From Chryseobacterium taeanense (GTDB lineage Bacteria; Bacteroidota; Bacteroidia; Flavobacteriales; Weeksellaceae): DNA of 64,000 nucleotides. The stretch is from NCBI RefSeq assembly GCF_900099685.1, contig NZ_FNDW01000007.1:1-64000 (forward strand). The letters are read 5' to 3'. The stretch's first letter is position 1. Each line of letters begins with the position of its first letter. The translations under genes were made by a program, and so were the position numbers. The notes beneath the pieces were generated by a model, which saw only the letters and a program-made list of their open reading frames with translations, searched no databases and was not told where the DNA came from. Below, piece by piece: positions 44,421-52,896 of this stretch.

Positions 44421-44446
44421 GTTTAAATCATTAAAAACAAACTGTA

Positions 44447-45871
44447 ATGTTCAGTAAAAAAATAAAAATAAAAACCGTTTCTGAAAAAACACTGGGAGAT
44501 CTCAGGACTCCGATGAATATCTACCTTCAGATACGCGACAGGTTCAGGGATACCATTCTATTGGAAAGTTCTGATTCTAAGAATATTGACAATAATTTCT
44601 CGTTCATTGCCATTAATGCAGTCGCCGGAATTGAGATTAAAAACCTTCATGAATTTGAAATAAAGCTTCCAGGACAGGAACCTGTAAAACAATTGATTAC
44701 GGAGAAAAAAATCACAGATGTTTTGGAAAGCTTTTCTCATGTTTTTGAATGCGAAAAAACCGACGATCCGATTGAAAAAACAGCGCAAAGCCTTTTCGGA
44801 TATACAAGCTTTGAAGCCGTGCAGTTTTTTGAAAATCTGAGTTTTAAGGCACAAAGCCCTGAAGTAGAAATTCCGATCCTTCGCTACCGTTTGTATCAGT
44901 ATGTCATTGCCATTAACCATTATAATGATGAAATGCATATTATTGAAAATCAGATCGAAGGAATAAAATCTGAACTTTATTTCCTGGAAAGTTTAATCAG
45001 GAACCACAACTCTGTTATTTATCCTTTCGAGAAAGATGGTGAGGAGACTTCAAATATTACCGATGAAGAATATATCGAACTGGTAAAAACAGCACAGAAA
45101 CACTGCATGAGGGGCGACGTATTTCAATTGGTGTTAAGCAGAAGATTCGAGCAGAAATTCAAAGGTGATGAGTTTAATGTTTATCGGGCTCTAAGGAATA
45201 TCAATCCTTCACCTTATCTTTTTTTCTTTGATTACGGAAATTACAAATTATTCGGTTCAAGTCCTGAAAGTCAATTAATTATTAAAAAAAACAAAGCCAT
45301 CATTCATCCGATTGCCGGAACTTTCAAAAGAACGGGACATCTTGAAACCGATCTGCAGTCTATTGAAGCTTTAAAAAATGACGAAAAAGAAAATGCAGAA
45401 CATACGATGCTCGTCGATCTTGCCAGAAATGATTTAAGCAAGCTCGGAAAAAATGTGACGGTAACAAAACTGAAAGAAATTCAGCTTTTTTCTCATGTCA
45501 TTCATATGGTAAGTGAAGTCACCGCAGATTTACAGGAGCACACAAATCCTTTTGAAATGATCGCTACCACTTTCCCTCAGGGCACTTTAAGCGGAGCGCC
45601 AAAACATAAAGCCTTACAATTAATCGATACTTATGAAAAAGATTCTCGCGGATATTACGGTGGCTGTATCGGAATGATCGGATTAAACGGAGACTGCAAT
45701 CAGGCCATCATGATCCGGACATTTTTGAGCAAAAACAATACTTTATACTATCAGGCAGGAGCAGGATTAGTTGCCAAATCAAACCCAGAAAGCGAACTGC
45801 AGGAAGTAAACAACAAGCTGAATGCATTGAAAAAAGCAGTGGAGAAAGCAGAGAAGCTGAAAGATCGTTGA
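44447..45871 (+). CDS. trpE: Anthranilate synthase component I
   Basis: 474 aa. Chorismate-binding core in the C-terminal half: HCMRGDVFQLVLSRRFEQ, GSSPESQLI, HPIAGTFKRTGH, EHTMLVDLARND, HVIHMVSEV, TFPQGTLSGAPKHKAL, YYGGCIGMIG and the end YQAGAGLVAKSNPE. It converts chorismate plus NH3 (supplied by TrpG) to anthranilate. The N-terminal region contains LLESSDSKN, part of the Trp feedback site. It is the first structural gene of the operon behind the attenuator. Confidence 0.96.
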   Translation: MFSKKIKIKTVSEKTLGDLRTPMNIYLQIRDRFRDTILLESSDSKNIDNNFSFIAINAVAGIEIKNLHEFEIKLPGQEPVKQLITEKKITDVLESFSHVFECEKTDDPIEKTAQSLFGYTSFEAVQFFENLSFKAQSPEVEIPILRYRLYQYVIAINHYNDEMHIIENQIEGIKSELYFLESLIRNHNSVIYPFEKDGEETSNITDEEYIELVKTAQKHCMRGDVFQLVLSRRFEQKFKGDEFNVYRALRNINPSPYLFFFDYGNYKLFGSSPESQLIIKKNKAIIHPIAGTFKRTGHLETDLQSIEALKNDEKENAEHTMLVDLARNDLSKLGKNVTVTKLKEIQLFSHVIHMVSEVTADLQEHTNPFEMIATTFPQGTLSGAPKHKALQLIDTYEKDSRGYYGGCIGMIGLNGDCNQAIMIRTFLSKNNTLYYQAGAGLVAKSNPESELQEVNNKLNALKKAVEKAEKLKDR

Positions 45872-45927
45872 TTGTTGATTGTAATTAGTTGTTAGATTTA
45901 ATTAGTAAAATATATAAAATACAAATT

Positions 45928-46281
45928 ATGGAATATACCAATCTGGATGTTTGGATTGAGTCAAGAAAACTTACTAATCTTGTTTATAATTCAACAAAAA
46001 AATATCCTAAAGAAGAAATTTTTGGTCTACAAAATCAAATCAGAAGATGTGCCGTTTCTATTCCCTCAAACATTGCGGAAGGTTGTGGAAGAAACACCAA
46101 CAAAGAAACAATACATTTTCTGTTTATTGCAAGAGGTTCCTTATATGAATTAGAGACGCAGCTTTATTTGTCTTCCGATCAAAAATATGTCAATGAAACA
46201 GAATATACAGTAATCTTAAATCAAATAATTCTTTGTAAAAAATTACTGAATGGATTTATTAATTATTATAAGAAAAAATAA
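45928..46281 (+). CDS. Four-helix-bundle protein (S23 / 23S intervening-sequence family)
   Basis: 117 aa from the ATG at 45928. S23 signature: LDVWIESRKLTNLVYNSTKKYPKEEIFGLQNQIRRCAVSIPSNIAEGCGR, then FLFIARGSLYELETQLYLS. Members are found in 23S rRNA intervening sequences, as the Avd protein of diversity-generating retroelements, and as scattered single genes; their function is not settled. It interrupts trpE-trpG, flanked by low-complexity (tca-ac) sequence of opposite orientation on its two sides, which suggests a mobile cassette. Confidence 0.88.
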   Translation: MEYTNLDVWIESRKLTNLVYNSTKKYPKEEIFGLQNQIRRCAVSIPSNIAEGCGRNTNKETIHFLFIARGSLYELETQLYLSSDQKYVNETEYTVILNQIILCKKLLNGFINYYKKK

Positions 46282-46935
46282 ATGAAACATACAATACCAT
46301 CAACCGCCAACCATCAACTATCAACTAATAACCAACAACCAACAACCAATAACCAACAACCATCAACCAAAGTCCTGGTATTCGATAACTACGACAGTTT
46401 CACCTATAATCTCGTTCAGATTATCGAAAGAATTCTAGGTACTAAAGTAGACGTGGTGAAAAACGACCAGATCACCTTAGAAGAAATAAACCAATATGAC
46501 AAAATTGTCCTTTCACCGGGGCCGGGAATTCCTGAAGAAGCGGGAATTTTACTGGATTTAATTAAAGAATATGCCCCTAAGAAAAGCATTCTGGGCGTCT
46601 GTCTTGGTCAGCAGGCCATTGCGGAGGCGTTTGGAGGAAGCTTAATCAATCTTACAGAAATTTATCATGGGGTGGCCACTTCTGCAGATCTGGTAAAAAA
46701 TGATACCAAAATTTTTAAAGATCTTTCAAGCGGACTGGAAGTCGGAAGATACCACAGCTGGGTAGTAAGCCGTGAAAACTTTCCAGAAGAGCTTGAAATT
46801 ACAGCTATAGATAAAGACGGAATGATCATGGCATTACAACACAGAACATACGATGTACATGGGGTGCAGTTTCATCCGGAAAGTATTCTTACCCCACAGG
46901 GAGAAATTATGATTAAAAATTTCCTGTTAAATTGA
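46282..46935 (+). CDS. trpG: Anthranilate synthase component II (glutamine amidotransferase), with odd N-terminus
   Basis: 217 aa. Class I amidotransferase: VLVFDNYDSFTYNLVQ, LSPGPGIPEE, catalytic Cys in GVCLGQQAIAEAFGG, GRYHSWVV and catalytic His/Glu in GVQFHPESILTPQG. It supplies NH3 to TrpE. Normal TrpG starts at the KVLVFDNYDSF block; here 29 extra residues of Asn/Gln/Thr/Ser low complexity come first, encoded by the repeat sequence flanking the S23 gene. The ATG follows the S23 stop directly. Confidence 0.93.
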   Translation: MKHTIPSTANHQLSTNNQQPTTNNQQPSTKVLVFDNYDSFTYNLVQIIERILGTKVDVVKNDQITLEEINQYDKIVLSPGPGIPEEAGILLDLIKEYAPKKSILGVCLGQQAIAEAFGGSLINLTEIYHGVATSADLVKNDTKIFKDLSSGLEVGRYHSWVVSRENFPEELEITAIDKDGMIMALQHRTYDVHGVQFHPESILTPQGEIMIKNFLLN

Positions 46936-46963
46936 TAACAACACAAATTAAAAGTCTCCACAC

Positions 46964-47950
46964 ATGAAAGAAATCCTTGAATATCTTTTCAACCATTATA
47001 CTTTGTCAAAATCCGAGGCGAAGGCGGTCATGATTGAAATTGCTCAGAATAAATTTAATGCGACAGAAGTAACCGCTTTTATAAGCGTTTTTCTGATGCG
47101 GAATATTACCCTCAAAGAACTGGAAGGCTTCCGTGAAGCCCTTCTAGACATGGCAGTTCCCGTAAATATTGATTCAAAGGATGCGATTGACATCGTAGGA
47201 ACCGGCGGCGACGGAAAAAACACGATCAATATTTCAACGCTGGCGAGTTTTGTAGTGGCGGGAGCCGGGCAGAAAGTTACCAAACACGGAAATTATGGAG
47301 CCTCAACCATTACCGGCTCCTCCAATGTGCTGGAAGAATTGGGCTATGAATTTAAAAACAATTCTGAAAGGCTGCAGGAAGATCTTGAAAAAGCCAATAT
47401 CTGCTTTTTACATGCACCCTATTTTCATCCTGCGCTGCAGTCTGTCGGAGCATTGCGGAAATCTTTGGGTCTAAGGACTTTTTTCAATCTTCTCGGCCCT
47501 CTGGTAAATCCGGCAAAACCACAATTTTCAATGATTGGCGTGTACAACCTTGAGATTGCCCGGATCTATCAATATCTATTACAGAAAGACAGCCGTCACT
47601 TCACGCTGGTTCACGGAATGGATGGTTATGATGAAATCAGTCTTACCGCTGACAGCAAAATTATGACTAAAAAAGGAGAAGAAGTGTATTCACCGGAAGA
47701 TTTAGGCTTCAATTCTGTAACAGGGGAAAGTATAAAAGCAGCGGATACGCCGGTAGAAACGGCAAAAATATTCAGGAATATTCTTCACGGAAAAGGAACG
47801 GAACAACAAAATGCTGTCGTTCTCGCCAATGCGGCAATCGCTTTGTACCATACCGACAAATTCGGCAGCTATGATGATTGTCTTTTAATTTCCAAAGAAA
47901 GCTTGTTTGCCGGAAAAGCATTAAAAAGTCTGGAATCATTGTTGAATTAA
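46964..47950 (+). CDS. trpD: Anthranilate phosphoribosyltransferase
   Basis: 328 aa. PRPP-binding glycine loop VGTGGDGKNTINISTLAS (about residue 80), KHGNYGASTITGSSNVLEELG, HPALQSVGALRKSLGLRTFFNLLGPL and VHGMDGYDEIS. It joins anthranilate to PRPP. The usual family length is kept. Start 29 nt after trpG. Confidence 0.96.
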   Translation: MKEILEYLFNHYTLSKSEAKAVMIEIAQNKFNATEVTAFISVFLMRNITLKELEGFREALLDMAVPVNIDSKDAIDIVGTGGDGKNTINISTLASFVVAGAGQKVTKHGNYGASTITGSSNVLEELGYEFKNNSERLQEDLEKANICFLHAPYFHPALQSVGALRKSLGLRTFFNLLGPLVNPAKPQFSMIGVYNLEIARIYQYLLQKDSRHFTLVHGMDGYDEISLTADSKIMTKKGEEVYSPEDLGFNSVTGESIKAADTPVETAKIFRNILHGKGTEQQNAVVLANAAIALYHTDKFGSYDDCLLISKESLFAGKALKSLESLLN

Positions 47951-47963
47951 TAGAGAAACAGTT

Positions 47964-48743
47964 ATGAATATTTTGGATAAAATCATTCAGAGAAAAAAAG
48001 ATGAGGTCACTTTTTCAAAATCGAAGATTTCCGTACAGCAGCTGAAAGATTCTGAATTTTTTGATAGAAAAGGTTTTTCTTTAAAAGAAACGTTAAAAAG
48101 CAAAAGCGGAATTATCGCAGAATTTAAAAGAAAATCACCTTCAAAAGGCATCATCAATGATAAAGTTTCGCCTGTGGAAGTAGTTTCTGCCTATGAGAAT
48201 TTCGGAGCAAGCGGAATTTCTGTTTTAACGGATTTGGATTTTTTCGGAGGAAGCTTTGATGATATTCTGAATATCCGAAACCAAGTTCATATTCCGATTC
48301 TGAGAAAAGACTTTATGATCGATGAATATCAGTTTTACGAGGCCAAAGCCATCGGAGCCGATGTGATATTGTTAATTGCAGCCTGCCTTTCCCCTCAAAA
48401 GGTTCAGGAATTTACAGAACTTTCACATGAACTTGGACTGGAAGTTCTGCTGGAAATTCATTCCGAAGAAGAATTAAATCACATTAATAAACATATTGAT
48501 TTTGTAGGGATCAACAACCGAAACCTCAAAGACTTCAAGGTTGATTTACAACATTCCGTTGATTTGAAAAACCAGCTTCCCTCAGATATTCTTTCCGTTG
48601 CAGAAAGCGGAATTTACAGTGAGGAAGATTTTAGGTTCCTGAAAGAAAAAGGCTTTGACGGATTTTTAATGGGCGAATATTTCATGAAAGATGAAAACCC
48701 GGGAAATACATTCAGAAATTTCATTTCCAATGTGACATCATAA
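47964..48743 (+). CDS. trpC: Indole-3-glycerol phosphate synthase
   Basis: 259 aa, TIM barrel. IIAEFKRKSPSKG (catalytic Glu and Lys), ISVLTDLDFFGGS, ILRKDFMIDEYQFYEAKAIGADVILLIAA, GINNRNLKDF and VAESGIYSEED are the standard phosphate and substrate loops. Monofunctional; TrpF is a separate gene 10 nt downstream. Confidence 0.97.
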   Translation: MNILDKIIQRKKDEVTFSKSKISVQQLKDSEFFDRKGFSLKETLKSKSGIIAEFKRKSPSKGIINDKVSPVEVVSAYENFGASGISVLTDLDFFGGSFDDILNIRNQVHIPILRKDFMIDEYQFYEAKAIGADVILLIAACLSPQKVQEFTELSHELGLEVLLEIHSEEELNHINKHIDFVGINNRNLKDFKVDLQHSVDLKNQLPSDILSVAESGIYSEEDFRFLKEKGFDGFLMGEYFMKDENPGNTFRNFISNVTS

Positions 48744-48753
48744 AAGCTTATAA

Positions 48754-49416
48754 GTGAATCAAAAATTAGTAAATATTAATCTACCTAAACTCAAGGTTTG
48801 CGGATTAACACAATTGCAGCAGATTCAGGAATTAATTTCTATGAACATTGATTTTTTGGGCTTTATCTTCTATAAAAAATCACCGAGATACGTGCTGAAT
48901 CATTTAAGTTTAGAACAAATTTCAACGATTAAACACAATGGTAAAACTGGCGTTTTTGTGAATGAAAATATTGAAAAAATTACTGCAACAGCAGAAAGGG
49001 CAAAGCTGAATTTTATACAGCTTCACGGTGACGAAGACGAAAATTTCATTCTTGAATTAAGAGAAAAATTAAATCCCGAAATTGAAATTATTAAAGTCAT
49101 AAGAATCGAAAATCAGAATCCGGATGAATTGCAAAAAACAATCAACGCTCAGCCATCTGCAGTTAATTATCTACTTTTTGATACCGACTCAAAAGCCTTC
49201 GGAGGAACAGGAAAAACTTTTAACTGGAATTTATTGAATGAAATTGAAATCCCTCTTCCCTATTTTCTGAGCGGCGGAATTTCAGAAGAAAACACTCAAA
49301 ATACAAACCTTTTGCATCAAAAACCTTTTGCATTGGATGTTAATTCAAAATTTGAAACGGAACCCGGCATTAAAGATTTGGAAAGAATAAAAATGTTAAA
49401 GAATACGATTAAATGA
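48754..49416 (+). CDS. trpF: Phosphoribosylanthranilate isomerase
   Basis: 220 aa with a GTG start. LKVCGLTQLQQIQEL (catalytic Cys), IDFLGFIFYKKSPRYV, KTGVFVNENIEKI, FIQLHGDED, LFDTDSKAFGGTGKTFNW (catalytic Asp) and LSGGISEENT are TrpF motifs. The stop is 4 nt before the left hairpin of the transposase element that follows. Confidence 0.95.
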   Translation: MNQKLVNINLPKLKVCGLTQLQQIQELISMNIDFLGFIFYKKSPRYVLNHLSLEQISTIKHNGKTGVFVNENIEKITATAERAKLNFIQLHGDEDENFILELREKLNPEIEIIKVIRIENQNPDELQKTINAQPSAVNYLLFDTDSKAFGGTGKTFNWNLLNEIEIPLPYFLSGGISEENTQNTNLLHQKPFALDVNSKFETEPGIKDLERIKMLKNTIK

Positions 49417-49420
49417 ATTG

Positions 49421-49998
49421 AGTCTCGAAGGGACGATTTACAATAGGATCGGGTGCTAATCCGATTTATATCAACAATTAATAAAAACACAAAAAGATGT
49501 CACAGTCATTGGTAAAAAATTATATTCACATTGTTTTCAGCACAAAGCACAGAGAAGATTTCATAGACGAAAAAATAGAGAATGAACTCTTTTCCTACAT
49601 TACAGCCTTATGTAAAAATCTGGAAATTAATGTTTTACAAATCGGAGGAACAGATAATTATATCCATATCCTCTGTTCGCTTTCGAAGAAAATTGCATTA
49701 ATGAAATTAGTTCAGGAAATTAAAGCCCATTCATCAAAATGGATGAAAACAAAAGGTAAAGCATATGAGAATTTCTTCTGGCAGGATGGCTACGGAGCCT
49801 TTTCAGTAACTGAAGAAAATGTATTTTATATTAAAAACTATATCAAAAACCAAAGACAGCATCACCAACAGATTCATTATAAAGATGAACTGATTGGGAT
49901 TCTAAAAAAACATAAAATGAAATATGATGAGAAATACTTGTGGGATTAACCGTGATTGGATTCTATCCAATCCTGATATAAAACGTCCCTTCGGGACT
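49421..49998 (+). mobile_element. REP-associated tyrosine transposase element with mirror-image hairpin ends
   Basis: About 578 bp. Left end: outer hairpin gtctc-gaa-gggac (49422-49434) and inner hairpin atcgg/ccgat (49446-49466). Right end, in reverse order: inner hairpin gattgga/tccaatc (49954-49972) and outer hairpin gtccc-ttc-gggac (49985-49997). The outer hairpins are inverted copies of one sequence. This symmetry around a Y1 transposase gene is what a RAYT/REP unit looks like. It lies between trpF and trpB without breaking either. Confidence 0.75.
49497..49949 (+). CDS. IS200-like Y1 transposase (RAYT type), HUH motif altered
   Basis: 150 aa, the Y1_Tnp/IS200 fold: VKNYIHIVFSTKHREDFI, then GGTDNYIHILCSL where the metal HUH motif (His-hydrophobic-His) should be, and ENVFYIKNYIKNQRQHHQ with the catalytic Tyr (NYIKNQ). 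The first His of the HUH motif is Tyr here, so cleavage activity may be lost or changed. WMKTKGKAYENFFWQDGYGAFSV is the typical central block. The gene is enclosed by paired hairpins. Confidence 0.88.
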   Translation: MSQSLVKNYIHIVFSTKHREDFIDEKIENELFSYITALCKNLEINVLQIGGTDNYIHILCSLSKKIALMKLVQEIKAHSSKWMKTKGKAYENFFWQDGYGAFSVTEENVFYIKNYIKNQRQHHQQIHYKDELIGILKKHKMKYDEKYLWD

Positions 49999-50047
49999 TA
50001 ATCCATGAAGATTATTTAAAACTTTTAATAAATAAAAAAACAAAAAT

Positions 50048-51226
50048 ATGAACTATAAAAATCCGGATGAATACGGATATTACGGAGAATTTGGAGGTGC
50101 TTTCATCCCCGAAATGCTTTATCCGAATGTAGAAGAGCTGCAGAAAAACTATCTTGAAATCATTGATTCTGAAGACTTTCAGCGAGAATATCAGGATTTG
50201 CTGAAAAATTACGTTGGACGCTCAACCCCGCTTTATTTTGCGAAAAATTTAAGCGAAAAATATAAAACAAAAATATACCTCAAAAGAGAAGATCTGAACC
50301 ATACGGGAGCGCATAAAATCAACAATGCTTTGGGGCAGGTTTTATTGGCAAAACGCCTTGGAAAGACAAGAATTATAGCAGAAACCGGTGCAGGACAGCA
50401 CGGCGTTGCAACGGCTACAGCCTGTGCCCTGCTTGGATTGGAATGCATTGTGTATATGGGAGAAATCGACATCCAGCGGCAGGCTCCGAATGTGGCAAGA
50501 ATGAAAATGCTGGGCGCTAAAGTAGTTCCCGCCACTTCAGGCTCAAAAACCTTAAAAGACGCGGTGAATGAAGCTTTAAGAGACTGGATCAACAATCCTG
50601 TAACAACACATTATGTAATCGGAAGCGTTGTAGGACCTCATCCCTTTCCTGATCTGGTAGCAAGATTTCAGAGTATCATTTCTAAAGAAATTAAAGAGCA
50701 GCTTTTGTCACAGACCGGCAATGAAAATCCGGATTATATCATCGCATGTGTTGGCGGTGGAAGCAATGCTGCAGGGGCTTTTTATCATTTCGTCAACGAA
50801 AAGGAAGTTAAAATTATCGCTGCTGAAGCCGGAGGTTTTGGCGTTGAATCAGGAAAATCTGCAGCCACAACTTTTCTGGGAACTTTAGGGGTTCTGCATG
50901 GAAGCAAAAGCCTGGTGATGCAGACCGAGGATGGACAGGTAATCGAGCCACATTCGATTTCCGCCGGGTTAGATTATCCGGGAATCGGACCTTTTCACGC
51001 TAATCTTTTTAAGGAAAAAAGAGCTGAGTTCTTTAGCATTAATGATGATGAAGCCTTACAATCGGCTTTTGAGCTAACAAAATTAGAAGGCATTATTCCG
51101 GCTTTGGAAAGTGCGCACGCTTTGGCCGTTTTAGATAAAAAAGAATTTAATGAAAATGACATCATTGTCATCTGCCTGAGCGGTCGCGGTGATAAGGATA
51201 TGGAAACGTATCTCAAACATTTATAA
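50048..51226 (+). CDS. trpB: Tryptophan synthase beta chain
   Basis: 392 aa. [15 protein letters not shown] start, PLP lysine in [15 protein letters not shown] (about residue 88), [20 protein letters not shown], phosphate loop [10 protein letters not shown], and the C-terminal CLSGRGDKD. It condenses indole with serine. A 98-nt gap and the RAYT element separate it from trpF. Confidence 0.97.
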   Translation: MNYKNPDEYGYYGEFGGAFIPEMLYPNVEELQKNYLEIIDSEDFQREYQDLLKNYVGRSTPLYFAKNLSEKYKTKIYLKREDLNHTGAHKINNALGQVLLAKRLGKTRIIAETGAGQHGVATATACALLGLECIVYMGEIDIQRQAPNVARMKMLGAKVVPATSGSKTLKDAVNEALRDWINNPVTTHYVIGSVVGPHPFPDLVARFQSIISKEIKEQLLSQTGNENPDYIIACVGGGSNAAGAFYHFVNEKEVKIIAAEAGGFGVESGKSAATTFLGTLGVLHGSKSLVMQTEDGQVIEPHSISAGLDYPGIGPFHANLFKEKRAEFFSINDDEALQSAFELTKLEGIIPALESAHALAVLDKKEFNENDIIVICLSGRGDKDMETYLKHL

Positions 51227-51269
51227 ATCTTCGCTAAAAGACAAAATTCTAATTCAGAAAAATAAATTT

Positions 51270-52049
51270 ATGAATAAAAGTAATCTTGATTCTCAAGCTT
51301 CAGGCGTTCAGTCTCAAAAAAAACTAAATATATACTTTACGGCAGGAATACCGCAATTGGAAGACACTCCTGAGATCATCAAATTAATACAAGATTCCGG
51401 TGCAGATATGATGGAGATCGGAATGCCCTATTCCGATCCTGTGGCAGACGGTCCTGTCATTCAACAGGCTCATGAACTCGCACTCAACAACGGAATGACG
51501 ATCGAAAGGCTTTTCTCTCAGTTAAAATCCATTAAAAATGAAATAAAAATCCCGGTCATTCTGATGGGATACATCAATCCTGTTTTACGTTTCGGATTTG
51601 AAAATTTCTGCAGAGAATGTTCGGAGAGTGGTGTTTCGGGACTGATTATTCCTGATTTGCCCCCAATCGAATTTGAAAAGAACTACTGTGAAACTTTAAA
51701 AAAGTATCACTTAAATTTCACCTTTCTGGTAACTCCTGAAACTTCGGATGAAAGAATTTTATACCTGGATTCTCTAAGTTCGGGATTTCTATATGCCGTA
51801 AGTTCGTCTTCCACCACAGGAAATGATAATGCCGTTTTAAAAAATGAAAACTATCTTTCAAGACTGGCCGCTCTTCCTCTGAAAAACCCAGTGATGATAG
51901 GTTTCGGAATTAAATCTAAAGAAGACTTTGAAAATGTTACCGAAAAAGCCGCTGGTGGAATTATCGGAACAGCGTTTGTGAATATTTTATTGCAAAATAG
52001 AGATTGGAAGAAGAAAGCTATAGATTTCATCCATTCCATTAAAGCTTAA
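51270..52049 (+). CDS. trpA: Tryptophan synthase alpha chain
   Basis: 259 aa from the ATG at 51270; the frame is open to 51189 but that part overlaps trpB and is not conserved. YFTAGIPQLEDTPEIIKLIQDSGADMMEIGMPYSDPVADGPVIQ holds catalytic Glu and Asp; ILMGYINPVLRFG, GLIIPDLPPIE, SSSTTGN and GFGIKSKEDF follow. It releases indole from indole-3-glycerol phosphate for TrpB. Last gene of the trp operon. Confidence 0.96.
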   Translation: MNKSNLDSQASGVQSQKKLNIYFTAGIPQLEDTPEIIKLIQDSGADMMEIGMPYSDPVADGPVIQQAHELALNNGMTIERLFSQLKSIKNEIKIPVILMGYINPVLRFGFENFCRECSESGVSGLIIPDLPPIEFEKNYCETLKKYHLNFTFLVTPETSDERILYLDSLSSGFLYAVSSSSTTGNDNAVLKNENYLSRLAALPLKNPVMIGFGIKSKEDFENVTEKAAGGIIGTAFVNILLQNRDWKKKAIDFIHSIKA

Positions 52050-52081
52050 AAATCACTAAATTTGAGGAGTCAAAAAATGAT

Positions 52082-52816
52082 ATGAATACAATTCAGAATA
52101 AAGTCGTAGAATTTGAAGATTTAGGAACCCGGGAGTATCAGTCGGCTTGGGATTACCAGGAATCTCTGATGAAAAACATTATTGATCTCAAAATCAAAAA
52201 CCGCGATCTTCCTGCCGAACAGCACGTTACAACGCCCAACCATTTTTTACTGGTAGAGCATCCTCATGTTTACACGCTGGGAAAAAGCGGTCATGAAGAA
52301 AATATGCTTGCCGGAATCGATAAATTAAAAGAAATAGAGGCCACTTTTGTAAAGGTAAACCGTGGCGGAGACATCACTTATCACGGCTACGGACAAATTG
52401 TCGGCTACCCCGTTCTGGATCTTGAGAATTTCTTCACAGACATTCATAAATACATGAGAAACCTGGAGGAAGTCATCATCAGAACCATCGCCGAATACGG
52501 CCTTCAAGGAGAACGTTCGCCAGGTGAAACCGGAGTATGGCTGGATGTGGGAAAACCGTATGCCCGAAAAATCTGTGCGATGGGCGTAAAAGCTTCCCGT
52601 TGGGTAACATTGCATGGTTTTGCTCTCAATGTGAACACCGATATGCGGTATTTTGAATATATCATCCCCTGCGGCATCAAGGATAAGCAGGTAACTTCCC
52701 TGAAAAGAGAACTGGAAAGAGAACTGACTCCTGAAGAAATGGAAGATATCAAGGCGAAGATCAGAAAACATTTTGAGGACGTCTTTGAGGCGGAATTGAA
52801 TTTGGTTAAGTCCTAA
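52082..52816 (+). CDS. lipB: Octanoyl-ACP:protein octanoyltransferase
   Basis: 244 aa. LVEHPHVYTLGKSG, VNRGGDITYHGYGQIVGYPVLDL, GVWLDVGKPYARKICAMGVKASRWVTLHGFALNVN and the catalytic Cys/Lys in IPCGIKDKQVTSL are LipB signatures. It moves octanoate onto lipoyl domains, including GcvH of the glycine system to which gcvT here belongs. It starts 32 nt after trpA and ends before a strong terminator. Confidence 0.96.
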   Translation: MNTIQNKVVEFEDLGTREYQSAWDYQESLMKNIIDLKIKNRDLPAEQHVTTPNHFLLVEHPHVYTLGKSGHEENMLAGIDKLKEIEATFVKVNRGGDITYHGYGQIVGYPVLDLENFFTDIHKYMRNLEEVIIRTIAEYGLQGERSPGETGVWLDVGKPYARKICAMGVKASRWVTLHGFALNVNTDMRYFEYIIPCGIKDKQVTSLKRELERELTPEEMEDIKAKIRKHFEDVFEAELNLVKS

Positions 52817-52856
52817 ATCTTTTCAAAAAGTATATTGACATCTTGCTAGAAGAATT

Positions 52857-52896
52857 AAAATCCAAGCGTAATTTGAACTTTACGCTTGGATTTTTT
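52857..52896 (+). terminator. Terminator after lipB, abutting the CRISPR array
   Basis: Perfect 14-bp stem (arms 52857-52870 and 52881-52894), 10-nt loop, then T-rich sequence. It ends at the first base of the degenerate first repeat. Confidence 0.9.
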
